64,000 nt of DNA, from NCBI RefSeq assembly GCF_040712315.1, contig NC_134015.1, positions 58,977,964 to 59,041,963 of the forward strand. Direction: 5' to 3'. Under the pieces are notes generated by a model, which ran no database searches, had not been told where the DNA came from, and saw only the letters and a program-made list of their open reading frames with translations. Position 1 is the first letter of the stretch; each line of letters starts with the position of its first letter. Of the stretch, positions 55,558 to 64,000 are shown one piece after another. The translations under genes and the position numbers were made by a program. The stretch is from Castanea sativa. Its lineage: Eukaryota > Streptophyta > Magnoliopsida > Fagales > Fagaceae.

Positions 55558-55747
55558 CTAATAAAAAAATTTCCAACAAACAAAAAAACAAAGTTTTCAC
55601 AACAATATCAAATTATAATCAATCAATTTAGTTACAACAATAACAAACTAACAAATTAACAATCATTAGTCATTACTCAACAATTCATGTCACTAATATT
55701 AACAAGGAATTTATTATATTGTTCTCAATATAAATATAAAATAAAAG

Positions 55748-55786
<39 letters not shown>

Positions 55787-56425
55787 CTTAAAGCAGTTGT
55801 TACTAAGTACTAAAAATTTAAAATCAAAATGCTGAATATAGTGAGTGATTAGCGATTACCTCTTCGTGAAGGATTGAAAGCGTGAACTCTCTCAATCTCT
55901 GTATGTTACTAAGTTTACTAAGTTTATAGTTTATACTGCTACTATAAACTTACTAAAGTAACAACTAAAACTAATGACATAGTTAAGACATATTGAAGTA
56001 AGTTAGTAAAGACATATTAAAGTAAGTGGGACTAAAGTAAGTTAGTTATAACCCTAAGACATTAATTTATTAAAGACAGTAAGACATATTAGAGGATAGC
56101 ATTTTTATTTTTTATTTTATTAATTTTTTTGGAGGGCTAACCGGATACTTATTAGACTATATATTATATAATATAATAGTCTTTCTAGCAGTTTCTAGTC
56201 CACTATTAAGGTCTTATATGAAAATCAATAAATCACAACCTTAATCAAACAGCCAACCTTAATGAACCTAAATCAAACACGTGCATCCATGTATGTATAT
56301 AATATATGTAAGCAGCTACTTGGAGTCTTGGACCCCCCACAAAATAGAAAGACACAAGCTTTGCTTTGAGAGATTTTAAAAGGTGCTATTGGCTTAGCTA
56401 CTAAGCTTTACTCAAACAAATCAAC
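55558..56425. other. AT-rich intron or flank of the hAT element
   Basis: A TA repeat lies at about 55752-55782. I find no second exon or TIR with confidence. Confidence 0.4.
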
Positions 56426-56518
56426 ATGGTTTCTTGGGTTAAAAGGAAGTGTGTAGGCAAAGGAAGTTTTGGTACAGTGAGTCTCGGGGTTAACATAAAA
56501 TCATGCTTTCCTAAATAA
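56426..56518 (+). pseudogene. Kinase N-terminal fragment (MAPKKK17/18-like)
   Basis: A 30-residue frame, MVSWVKRKCVGKGSFGTVSL and then GVNIKSCFPK before a stop, carries the glycine-rich loop GKGSFGTV in the position typical of plant MEKK-type MAPKKK17-20, where the kinase domain begins almost at the start Met. Nothing of the kinase follows. It is a captured or left-over 5' end; the match is short, so the family call is tentative. Confidence 0.5.
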
Positions 56519-57059
56519 CCAAACTTAATCATTCACGCTTTTAGCTTTCCCAAACAAATGAAAAGGAAAAAACACGAAGACAAACAAAACTGAAAACATG
56601 AAGAAGCTTACCGTTGTTTTGCCATGACTGGTGAGTGACGGCAAGAGCTCAGGCGAGGCGCTACGTTAGGCGAGACTCGAGAGGCGAGAGTGAGAGAGAG
56701 AGAGAGAGTTAAACAATTTCTAAGAGAAAAATATGAATTTATACCCTGAGAATCTGCAAACCTAGCATAAAGCGCTCTGTTTTACTTTTGTTTATTTGTT
56801 TTTAATAGCACCCATACCATACGATGTTGTTTTATCAACTTCATAAAAAAAATATAAAAATCAGAACAACAGAACCTGGTATCGGTTCGGTTCGACCACT
56901 GTCTCAGTTTCAAATTTCTCAATCCGGTGACTGCACCACACCGGCATCGGAACGAAGGGCGAAGTCCGAATGCCGACCTCGGCTCATTCGGTTGGGGCTA
57001 AAGTCTGGACAGTGACGTCGGCGCCAGTCGGTTGGGTTAGCTCCAGTAACGTTTTGCTC
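56519..57059. other. Non-coding junction
   Basis: AG repeat at about 56692-56708 and a GC-richer part (56870-57020) with no recognised gene. The boundary between hAT flank and the Gypsy element lies somewhere here. Confidence 0.35.
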
Positions 57060-57690
57060 ACCCCTTATCTAAAGGAGAAGCTGGGAAGAGGCAGGGAAGG
57101 CTGCAGACAAAACTGAGCAGGCTAGGTATGAGGTCAGGGTGGCAAAAACAGAGGAACACTTAAGGGCCCAGGTCACTGGGGTGTGTAAAGGCTACTACCT
57201 CTAAGTGTGGAATGAAGCATTAAACCAAGCTGGGGTGGATGCTTCTTCCCCACTAAAGAGGACAGAAAATGCCTTTTTATCCCCTAGCCCTTCGCATAGT
57301 AGGTCACTCGAGCACCCAGATTGAGGCCGTTCCCAAAGCCCTAGAGTCTAACTAGGCTGCCTCTGTTGATGCTGCTCCCTTCTCTACCGTTCCCCTTAAG
57401 GAGGCTGAGCAAGCTGGTGTTGTTGAGAAAGAAAAAAAGCCAGCCAAAGAGATAGCCCCTGAGCCAACAAAGCTTCCACTTGCATCCAAAGATTCTTCTA
57501 AGGAGAAGGGAGCCTCTTAAAGCCGGGAACTGGTATTGGTCACCCTCCCCTTCACTACCAAGGAGGATCCAAATGGCAAGGGTACAGCCCAAACAATTAT
57601 GCTTAAGACAACTGCCAAAGCAACTACAAAGACCAATCCTGCCTCCAAGACCAAATAGAACCTTAGCTATATTTTGTAATTGTAGTTAAT
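57060..57690 (+). pseudogene. Degenerate coiled-coil ORF, antisense to a Gypsy element
   Basis: Broken frames read ARYEVRVAKTEEHLRAQVTG, VWNEALNQAGVDASSPLK, then Ser/Pro/Lys-rich text. Similar accessory ORFs occur in plant Gypsy elements of the Tat/Ogre type, as I remember them, where they can be antisense. Relative to the - strand gag and LTR to its right, this one is antisense. Many stops; no function claimed. Confidence 0.4.
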
Positions 57691-58295
57691 TTTATTTTTA
57701 TTTTTTATATGTACTTCTTTTTATGTGTATTTGTTGTTTGTGTTTTTAAGCATGTACTTCCTTTTCCTTTTCAAGGTCTATCTTCATGAAAAGCATTAAA
57801 TTCCTTTATGTTTCATTGTGTCTAGATAAAACAAAACATTATTTCTTTCCTGATTAGTGTTTTACTGATATAAGTATAACTTATAGCATCTTTTGATTAA
57901 GATATATCTTCATTCTTAACTTTGGCAGACGCTTATGCAAGTTGCAATTTGACTATTACATTTCATGTAATTGGTAATACAATAAATTAACCCTTTAGGC
58001 ATCTAACGTTTAACACTTTGCAATTTAACTAAGAAACACACCTTGTGTACCTGAGATATATGGCTCAAAAGCTTATGTGTGGTTCAAAACTCCATCAATG
58101 ATTTCCAGTAGATGTGAAGCATTGACTTATCGAAGGCATTTGGTCCGAGGAGCACGACCCCACGAAATAAGGTTTATTACTCAAGAACATTTCATGGATA
58201 TACTTGCAAATACTTCAAGTGGTGCTCATAGGCATTTCTTCAGTTAAGTTATTACAATAAGAGTCTTAATTATCCATCACAGATAGATCAAGTAC
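57691..58295. other. Internal non-coding part of the Gypsy element
   Basis: No ORF recognised. Pol motifs expected in this element are absent. Confidence 0.4.
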
Positions 58296-58610
58296 TAATT
58301 TACCCTAGGTATGTGGTCCGAGTAGCCAGGCATGACCAAGGTTCTGTTTGGTATTTAGCTTAGTAGGCAGATATTAATTTACTCAAGGCATGTGGTCTGA
58401 GGAACCAAGCATAACCGATGTTATGTTTAATGCTCAGATAACTGGAGAAGTATTAATTTACCCAAGGTATGTGATCCGAGGAATCAAGCATGACCAATGT
58501 TCTACTTAACACTTAAAGGAATAAGAAGTATTAATTTACCCAAGGTATGTGGTCCGAAGAATCAAATATGACCAATGTTCTGTTTAACACTTAAAGGAAT
58601 AAGAAACACA
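58296..58610. repeat. Minisatellite, four units of 78-79 bp
   Basis: Units start TAATTTACC at 58296, 58375, 58454 and 58532; each holds GGTATGTGGTCCGAGGAA-like text, AGCATGACCAATGTTCTG and TTTAACACTTAAAG. Confidence 0.85.
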
Positions 58611-58708
58611 GTATATAACAATAGAAACAAAAATATGGTAGGAATGCCTTTCATTAATAATAGTACCTTCGTAGGTTATTTACATTCCATAGGTATGGTA
58701 CAACATTT

Positions 58709-59059
58709 TCATCTAAATCCTCCCAAAAAGTAAGCCCTTATACCAGCCACGGAGGTGATGCAGTCTGGCCCCTCCCAATTGGGTCTGCAACTATCACCGT
58801 CATCAAACTGAGACCCCGAGCTGAAGGGAGTCCCTCCCATTTTCCTATGGCGCAACTTACTTCTTAAATGATCAATCTCCAGCTGCATGTGCCTGGTATC
58901 TTCTCCATGAGATACGTGGCTCCCCCTCCTAGAATGACCTTTGCTAGGATGAGTTGTGTGCACACTAATTTCACAGTCCCTTTTTTGCTCAAGATTAACG
59001 AATTGATCTTGATGTTGGGATCCTAAAGATTCTTCCTAGTTTGGTCCTAAACCCACCAT
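58709..59059 (-). pseudogene. Gypsy gag N-terminal fragment
   Basis: The - strand reads MVGLGPN (near 59058), a stop, then ISVHTTHPSKGHSRRGSHVS, THMQLEIDHLRSKLRHRK-like basic coiled coil, and SSGSQFDDGDSCRP. The start region matches the gag beginning at 63861 (MVGSGPH, later SVHTTHTSRSHSR). It lies just after the PBS, the normal place for gag. The rest of gag and pol is missing. Confidence 0.65.
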
Positions 59060-59085
59060 GATTGAACAAGCTTTAGAAAATTCAA

Positions 59086-59106
59086 TTTCCCACAAACGGC
59101 GCCAAT
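59086..59106 (-). other. Gypsy primer-binding site
   Basis: TTGGCGCCGTTTGTGGGAAA on the - strand directly follows the LTR end CCTTACA; the element at the right edge has TTGGCGTCGTCTGTGGGAAA in the same place. I do not assign the tRNA. Confidence 0.65.
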
Positions 59107-59907
59107 TGTAAGGACACAATTTGCTCCTAAAGCCCAAATGAAGGGTCAATGGCCCAAAGAGCCCAAAACAATGAATTTGTTAGAGAGTGGGCTTGATATT
59201 GAACGTTCAATGAGTTAGATAATGGGCTAGTTAATGTCTAAACAAGCAAGACGAATAGTTTAGATAAAGAAGGATGATCCTCAATCAAGTCCAAGGAAGG
59301 TCTGTCCTTTTATATATGTTTTTCTTGGACTTATACAACAATTATAGTTCTTGAGTATACAGTGATTTTTTTTCTCTCAATCTTAGATACCCCCCTTGTC
59401 ATGGGTTTCTTCCCTTTTATATGTCCTCTTCTTTCATCCTAGCCTTCCACATGTAGATCAGATTACTAATCTTCTTGATACTTGTCTCATCAGCACTTTT
59501 TTTGAAGTCCCTATGGGTAGCTATAAGGCTGGAGATTACTGTTTAAATATTACTTCTGCATTAATGCAGCCAGAAGGTTTGGTGCAGAGCATTCAATGCG
59601 GTGGTAGCAGCTTTCTTTTCAGATATTTCTCAATTCTCTTTTGTCTTATCGCTATCTGATGTTTATCCTTGCCAGCATGATTGCTTGTTGCCCTGTTCTT
59701 GATGAAGGGTCAAACCTTTGACCTCTACTCTGTTTAGCTGAGGAGGTACTTCTCCTCAGACAACATTTCTAGTTCCTTATGCCCAGACTTCTTTCACAAC
59801 CCATTAACTTGTATGTCTTCATTAGTACTTACCTGTCCTTGGGCTATTTGATGTCCTTGGGCACGATCCACTGCCCAATACCTATATCTAGACCCTTCCT
59901 CCCTACA
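59107..59907 (-). mobile_element. Gypsy 5' LTR
   Basis: 801 bp, TGTAGGGAGG to GTCCTTACA on the - strand, adjacent to PBS and gag. The matching 3' LTR is not found on the left, so the element is truncated. Confidence 0.65.
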
Positions 59908-60382
59908 ATAATAATTCTTAAATAATATGAACTTTTTTTTTGAAGAAAAATATAAAATGTACTTAAATATTCACTATTAGCTCTTTTAGATACGCAATCA
60001 ATTTTTTTTTACCCTAAAGTGGGATTAATTTTCCTCTTAAATTATTCCTAACACACACACACAGATACTAGTAACTAAAAAGTCTTTTTTTATTTTTTGG
60101 AGGGGAGGGGGCCAGAGTAACCTAAAAGGCAAGAGTTAAAATAGTTTAACTTCTACATACAATTTCCCTTTTGGTATAATTGGGGGTGAGAAGTCATTCC
60201 CTACCTATATATTTCTTCTAATTGAAAAAAAAAAAAAAAAAAAACCATAAAATTCTCATTTATGAACGAAATTATTTTCTCCGATAAAATGTTTTGGGAA
60301 AAAAAAAATGGAAAGTCTCAAATTTCTGATAAACCTATATGGTACCCCAAAAGTCCTCTGTTTGGACTTTCTACTTATGTCT
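59908..60382. other. AT-rich stretch, no gene
   Basis: Poly-A and poly-T runs only. It ends where subtilase homology begins. Confidence 0.5.
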
Positions 60383-61011
60383 TGATTGGAGTCTTGCAGC
60401 CATTAGATCTGCCATGATGACCACATCGGATGCATTCGACAACACACTCAATCCAATCACAGACCTTGGTGATGATAACCATCCAGCCAGTCCTTTTGTC
60501 TTTGCAGCTGGACACATCAATCCCAACAAGGCATTAGACACTGGTCTAATATACGATGTGAATGCACAAGATTATGTGAACGTTCTATGTGGTCTAAAGT
60601 ATACCAATCAACAAATTCAAATCATCACCAAATCAGCTTCAAATAATTGTTCCAACACGTCCTTGGACCTTAACTACCCATCTTTCGTTGCATTTTTCAA
60701 TGCCAAGGGCTCCAATTCTAATTTTAAAAGTGTACGAGAATTTCATAGAACAGTGACCAATGTTGGAGAGGGACAATCAACCTATGTTGCAAGTGTGACA
60801 CTCATTAAAGAAATTAAAGTCGGTGTCACGCCAGAGAATTGGTGTTCAAAAACAAGAATGAGAAGCAAAGTTTCAAGTTGAGTATTGAAGGTCCGCAAAA
60901 GCTGAAAGAGGAGTTAGTTTTCGGTTATCTTCGTTGGGTGGATAGTGCAAGTAAACGACTGGTCTCAAGCCCCATAGTGGCCACAAGTTACAGCTCGGAA
61001 TTTGTGTCATA
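60383..61011 (+). pseudogene. Subtilase copy 3, C-terminal remnant
   Basis: Homology to copies 1 and 2 starts abruptly at TGATTGGAGT (matching 9911 of copy 1), just after the catalytic serine motif, and continues to the stop and 3' flank. One A is lost near 60837 (GAGAATTGG for GAGAAATTGG), which shifts the frame after VGVTPE. Signal peptide, prodomain and Asp, His, Asn and Ser sites are absent. The sequence otherwise remains close to the intact copies, so truncation is recent relative to other decay here. It cannot encode an active protease. Confidence 0.92.
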
Positions 61012-61592
61012 GTCCAAACTTTAGTTGTCTTTCTTTTTGCTTGTGATATTTTAGCTAAATAAAGCTTGATTAATTTGTTTCAAGTTAATCTATTTCTAAC
61101 CGGTTGGTAATGTGAAGTCAAGGAAAAAAACAAAACCCAGTTGGTGATTAAAACATTTTAGTTTATTTTTATTGGATATGGTTTTGTGTGGTTGTTAAGT
61201 TGTAGCTTGTTACATCATAAAACTATCAATCAAAAGAAGTTTCATACATTTAGCATCTAGCTAATACTATAATTATACGTAGTATCTTGTGGGGTACAAG
61301 TTAATTAGTACTTAACATCCATGTGGAATAAGAAGGTATGGGCAAAGTCAATGACACATGGAAGACAGAATATTGCATAATGAAAAATTTTATGCAATGA
61401 TCATTGTTTTTTTTTTTCTTGGCTTCATCATGTGATTAATCATGTATGATAAGGTTTATGAAGTCAAATTCGCACTATCACTAACATCATCACATTATTT
61501 GTTTTGTGCTAAGTGGTGTTATTAATGGGGTATCAATTGGCATAATTATTTTTAAGTTGGGTTTACTGAGTTAATTTGAAATATGACTCATG
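61012..61592. repeat. Subtilase 3' flank and hAT remnant, copy 3
   Basis: Collinear with 10542-11130 and 52882-53460: AATAAA at 61058-61063, then from about 61459 the hAT segment AAGTCAAATTCGCACTATCA, ending abruptly at ATATGACTCATG (61592). Confidence 0.85.
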
Positions 61593-61865
61593 GAGTTATG
61601 TGTTGTAAGCTTATACTAAGTCATATATATATATAAGCTGAAATGTAGTATTTATTGTTGCTACGCTCCAGTTAAGCCAATGTCACAATTTTTTTTTCCT
61701 TTTTTTTTGGGGTTTCCACTTCACACATTCTCTTTAATCAATCTCATTTTCTCTCTCTTTCTTTCTCTCTCTCAACTCATCATCTTCCCATCAAACAAAC
61801 AGCTAATGTTTATACTATTAATGAATTTCGATTGAATCCAAATTTCCTTAAATTCAACAATCAAT

Positions 61866-61906
<41 letters not shown>

Positions 61907-62990
61907 ACTTTTCATCTCCTTATCAAACAAATGGCTTCTCTCCCTCTCAAAACATTCAATTGTTTCCTTTTGGATTTAAAACCCATTGATTTAATTTTTT
62001 ATATATAGATTTTGAATTGCTTTCTTTCCACACCAAAAGTTACCAAGTTACAACTAGAATTGGAAAGTCCATTTGAGATCAGTTTTTCTTTTTCTTCCCT
62101 TCAACTTCTTTGTTGTTCTATAGCAATTTTTATGGTTTGTACTAGATTTTCTTTTCCAAGGTTGTAAAGACCGTGTTTCTTTTTTCTTTTTTGAATTTTC
62201 AATTGATGGTCTATTTCTTTGTATTCATATTTACAATTTTTCTTTATATAATTGCGTTTTATCTATTAAAACTGTTTATACCTAAAGAATTGGAATGTGT
62301 TTTATTTATTTAGTACATGATCATTTGCCTCCCATTTGTTTATTTTATTTTCTAAATGGATTTGTAATTTTTTAAATTAAATACTGCATAAATTCTTGCT
62401 AATTTTCTTTTAATCTCATCTAAATCTATGCTAACTTTTAACTTCTTAGGATAACTTGGAAGAGGAAAGAAAATATTATGATTGATAGGTATGGATTGTT
62501 TGGTGTTCATCTTTTTCTTTGTATTTGAGATTATAACTTAACTTTATATGATTATTTTCATTAATTTTTCAACAATTTATGATGTAAATTACATTATGGT
62601 AAGTTAGACACACTAAAGTTTTTTTATATAAAAAAAAGATCTAATCTTTAATTCTTACCATATATCTTCTCACTAAAATGTTTTTCTTACAATTTATAAT
62701 TTTTTTAAAAATAACTTTGGGATGCTTACAATGTTGAACTATTGCATCCATTTTATGATTTTGGACATGCATACAGTATTGCTTTATGTTTTTCATGGTA
62801 ATATTAATGTCCATTACTTTGGAATTTAAAATTTCTTTCAATTGAAGCATATACCTCGATGTGATCTCATTCTTAGGAAATTTTGCAACTTAATTCAAAT
62901 CATGCTAACCAATAGATATTTTATATATACACATCCAACACAAATAGAATGATTTTGTATAGTCCAACACAAATTAAATCATATTACCTT
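61593..62990. other. T-rich stretch, no gene
   Basis: CT microsatellite at about 61869-61906. The small - strand frame at 62641-62850 has no recognisable domain. Confidence 0.5.
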
Positions 62991-63813
62991 TGTAGGGTCA
63001 ATGGGCCCCGGAATATGTGTTGGGTTGGCCCAAGAGTATTTTGTTGGGCTAAAGGCCCAATCCAAGGACACTAAATGGTCCGAGGATGTGTAAATGTCAA
63101 TCCACGAAGCAATACTAATAGGTAAAGAAGTGATATCTAGTCAAGAATATCTAAAACAGTGGTCCGAGGAAGAATATGTCCTTGGCTATGAAAAGCCGAG
63201 GTAGGAGAGGGGCTGGTTAACGTCCACAAGCAATATTCTAGAAGACCCTATAGGTAAAGGTAAACACAGAAGATGTAGAAGATAAGAAGAAGGGCGGTGG
63301 AATATCTAAAGATAAAGCTATTACCACTGCTATCGCATTGAATGCCCTGCAACTGCTTCTCTGGCCGCATTAATGGGGAAGTGATGCCTGAGCATCAGGG
63401 TTCAGCTTTACAGCTGCCTCCACAGACTTCAAGAGAGGGGGATGGGACAAGTATCTAAATTAGTGATCTAATCCATATGTGGACAGTGGGAAGAAGAGGG
63501 TGAGAGATATAAAAGGAAGAGGAAGACATAAAGGAGAGGGGAGAGGGAGAAAACACTATACACCTGACCATCTATAATTGTAATCTATCTTAGAAAGAGA
63601 TAATACAAGTCATCCTCGACTTATGTCCGAGGAGAAATTTTGTTAGATAAATAGTTCCTTGTATGCAACGTGGGGATCGAGCCCATTATTTTTGTTTTCC
63701 AACATCACTAGAACCTAAATTTCAAGCCCACTCTTTACAAATTTCATTGTGTTGGGCTCTTTAGGCCTATTCTATTCCTACTGTTGGGTTTGGGTGCAAA
63801 TTGTGACCTTACA
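62991..63813 (+). mobile_element. Gypsy 5' LTR at right edge
   Basis: 823 bp from TGTAGGGTCAATGGG to GTGACCTTACA, followed by the PBS-like TGGCGTCGTCTGTGGGA from 63816. It contains GTCCGAGGA words also common in the 58-kb and 45-kb elements. Confidence 0.75.
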
Positions 63814-63860
63814 ATTGGCGTCGTCTGTGGGAAATCTTGTTTTTTCGGAGGTTTAGCATT

Positions 63861-64000
63861 ATGGTAGGCTCAGGTCCCCACCGTGCGGAGTTTGTGGGGT
63901 CCCCACGTGAGGATCACTCCTTGCATCTCGAGCAGGAAAGTGACTGAGAGGGTAGTGTGCATACAACGCACACTAGTAGGAGTCATTCACGAAGTGGAAA
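63861..64000 (+). pseudogene. Gypsy gag start, partial at window edge
   Basis: ATG at 63861 opens MVGSGPHRAEFVGSPREDHS..., with an in-frame TGA at 63945-63947, then continues EGSVHTTHTSRSHSRSG to the window end. The related fragment at 58709-59059 also has a stop in this leader, so the true gag may start downstream of it. The rest lies outside the window. Confidence 0.5.

Noticed and set aside
62641..62850. Small - strand frame of 69 codons rich in Lys and His
   Set aside because: No domain, no homologous copy in the window and AT-rich surroundings.
1..64000. Search by eye for tRNA, rRNA, snRNA genes, CRISPR arrays and bacterial features
   Set aside because: None seen; the only tRNA-like boxes are in the SINE and primer-binding sites, and the tandem repeats lack CRISPR structure, as expected for a plant nuclear sequence.

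Overview
This is a window of plant nuclear DNA. It is AT-rich and full of microsatellites, LTR retrotransposons, Helitrons, MITEs and a tRNA-derived SINE, with broken plant genes between them: a MIK2-like LRR receptor kinase, an L-type lectin, an SNL6-like cinnamoyl-CoA reductase and a chloroplast psaA insert. A woody rosid, perhaps Fagaceae (oak or chestnut group), is my inference from the style of the repeats and the closest gene families I recall; no marker in the window proves it.

Only two genes look intact. They are near-identical, intronless subtilisin-like proteases (SBT1.9/SBT3-type, family S8) at 8238-10541 and 50578-52881, both on the + strand. Each sits in a duplicated block (about 5.5-11.5 kb and 47.4-54.5 kb) that also carries a Helitron upstream and hAT transposase debris downstream. 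A third copy at 60.4-61.0 kb keeps only the C-terminal third and has a frameshift.

Layout. 0-2.7 kb: long-inverted-repeat element holding a MITE and a lectin fragment. 4.0-5.5 kb: unusual cluster of repeats in mixed orientation that carry a U6-type promoter signature. 5.5-11.5 kb: subtilase block 1. 11.6-18.3 kb: nested Gypsy and Copia LTR debris. 18.5-29.4 kb: three pieces of MIK2-like receptor kinase genes (all pseudogenes) on the - strand, plus a reductase fragment. 29.4-45.7 kb: mostly repeats (SINE, psaA insert, internally reduced Copia element, Harbinger-like element, solo LTRs, GC-rich minisatellite, second reductase fragment). 45.8-46.9 kb: second copy of the long-inverted-repeat element. 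47.4-57 kb: subtilase block 2 followed by a degenerate hAT transposase with a triplicated 3' part, and a small kinase fragment. 57-60 kb: reduced Gypsy element on the - strand. 60.4-61.6 kb: subtilase copy 3. 63-64 kb: 5' end of another Gypsy element that runs off the window.

The two subtilases are the only genes likely to make functional proteins: secreted proteases with signal peptide, I9 prodomain and all four catalytic residues. Everything else is best read as decay and rearrangement by transposons. The least ordinary feature is the cluster at 4.0-5.5 kb.
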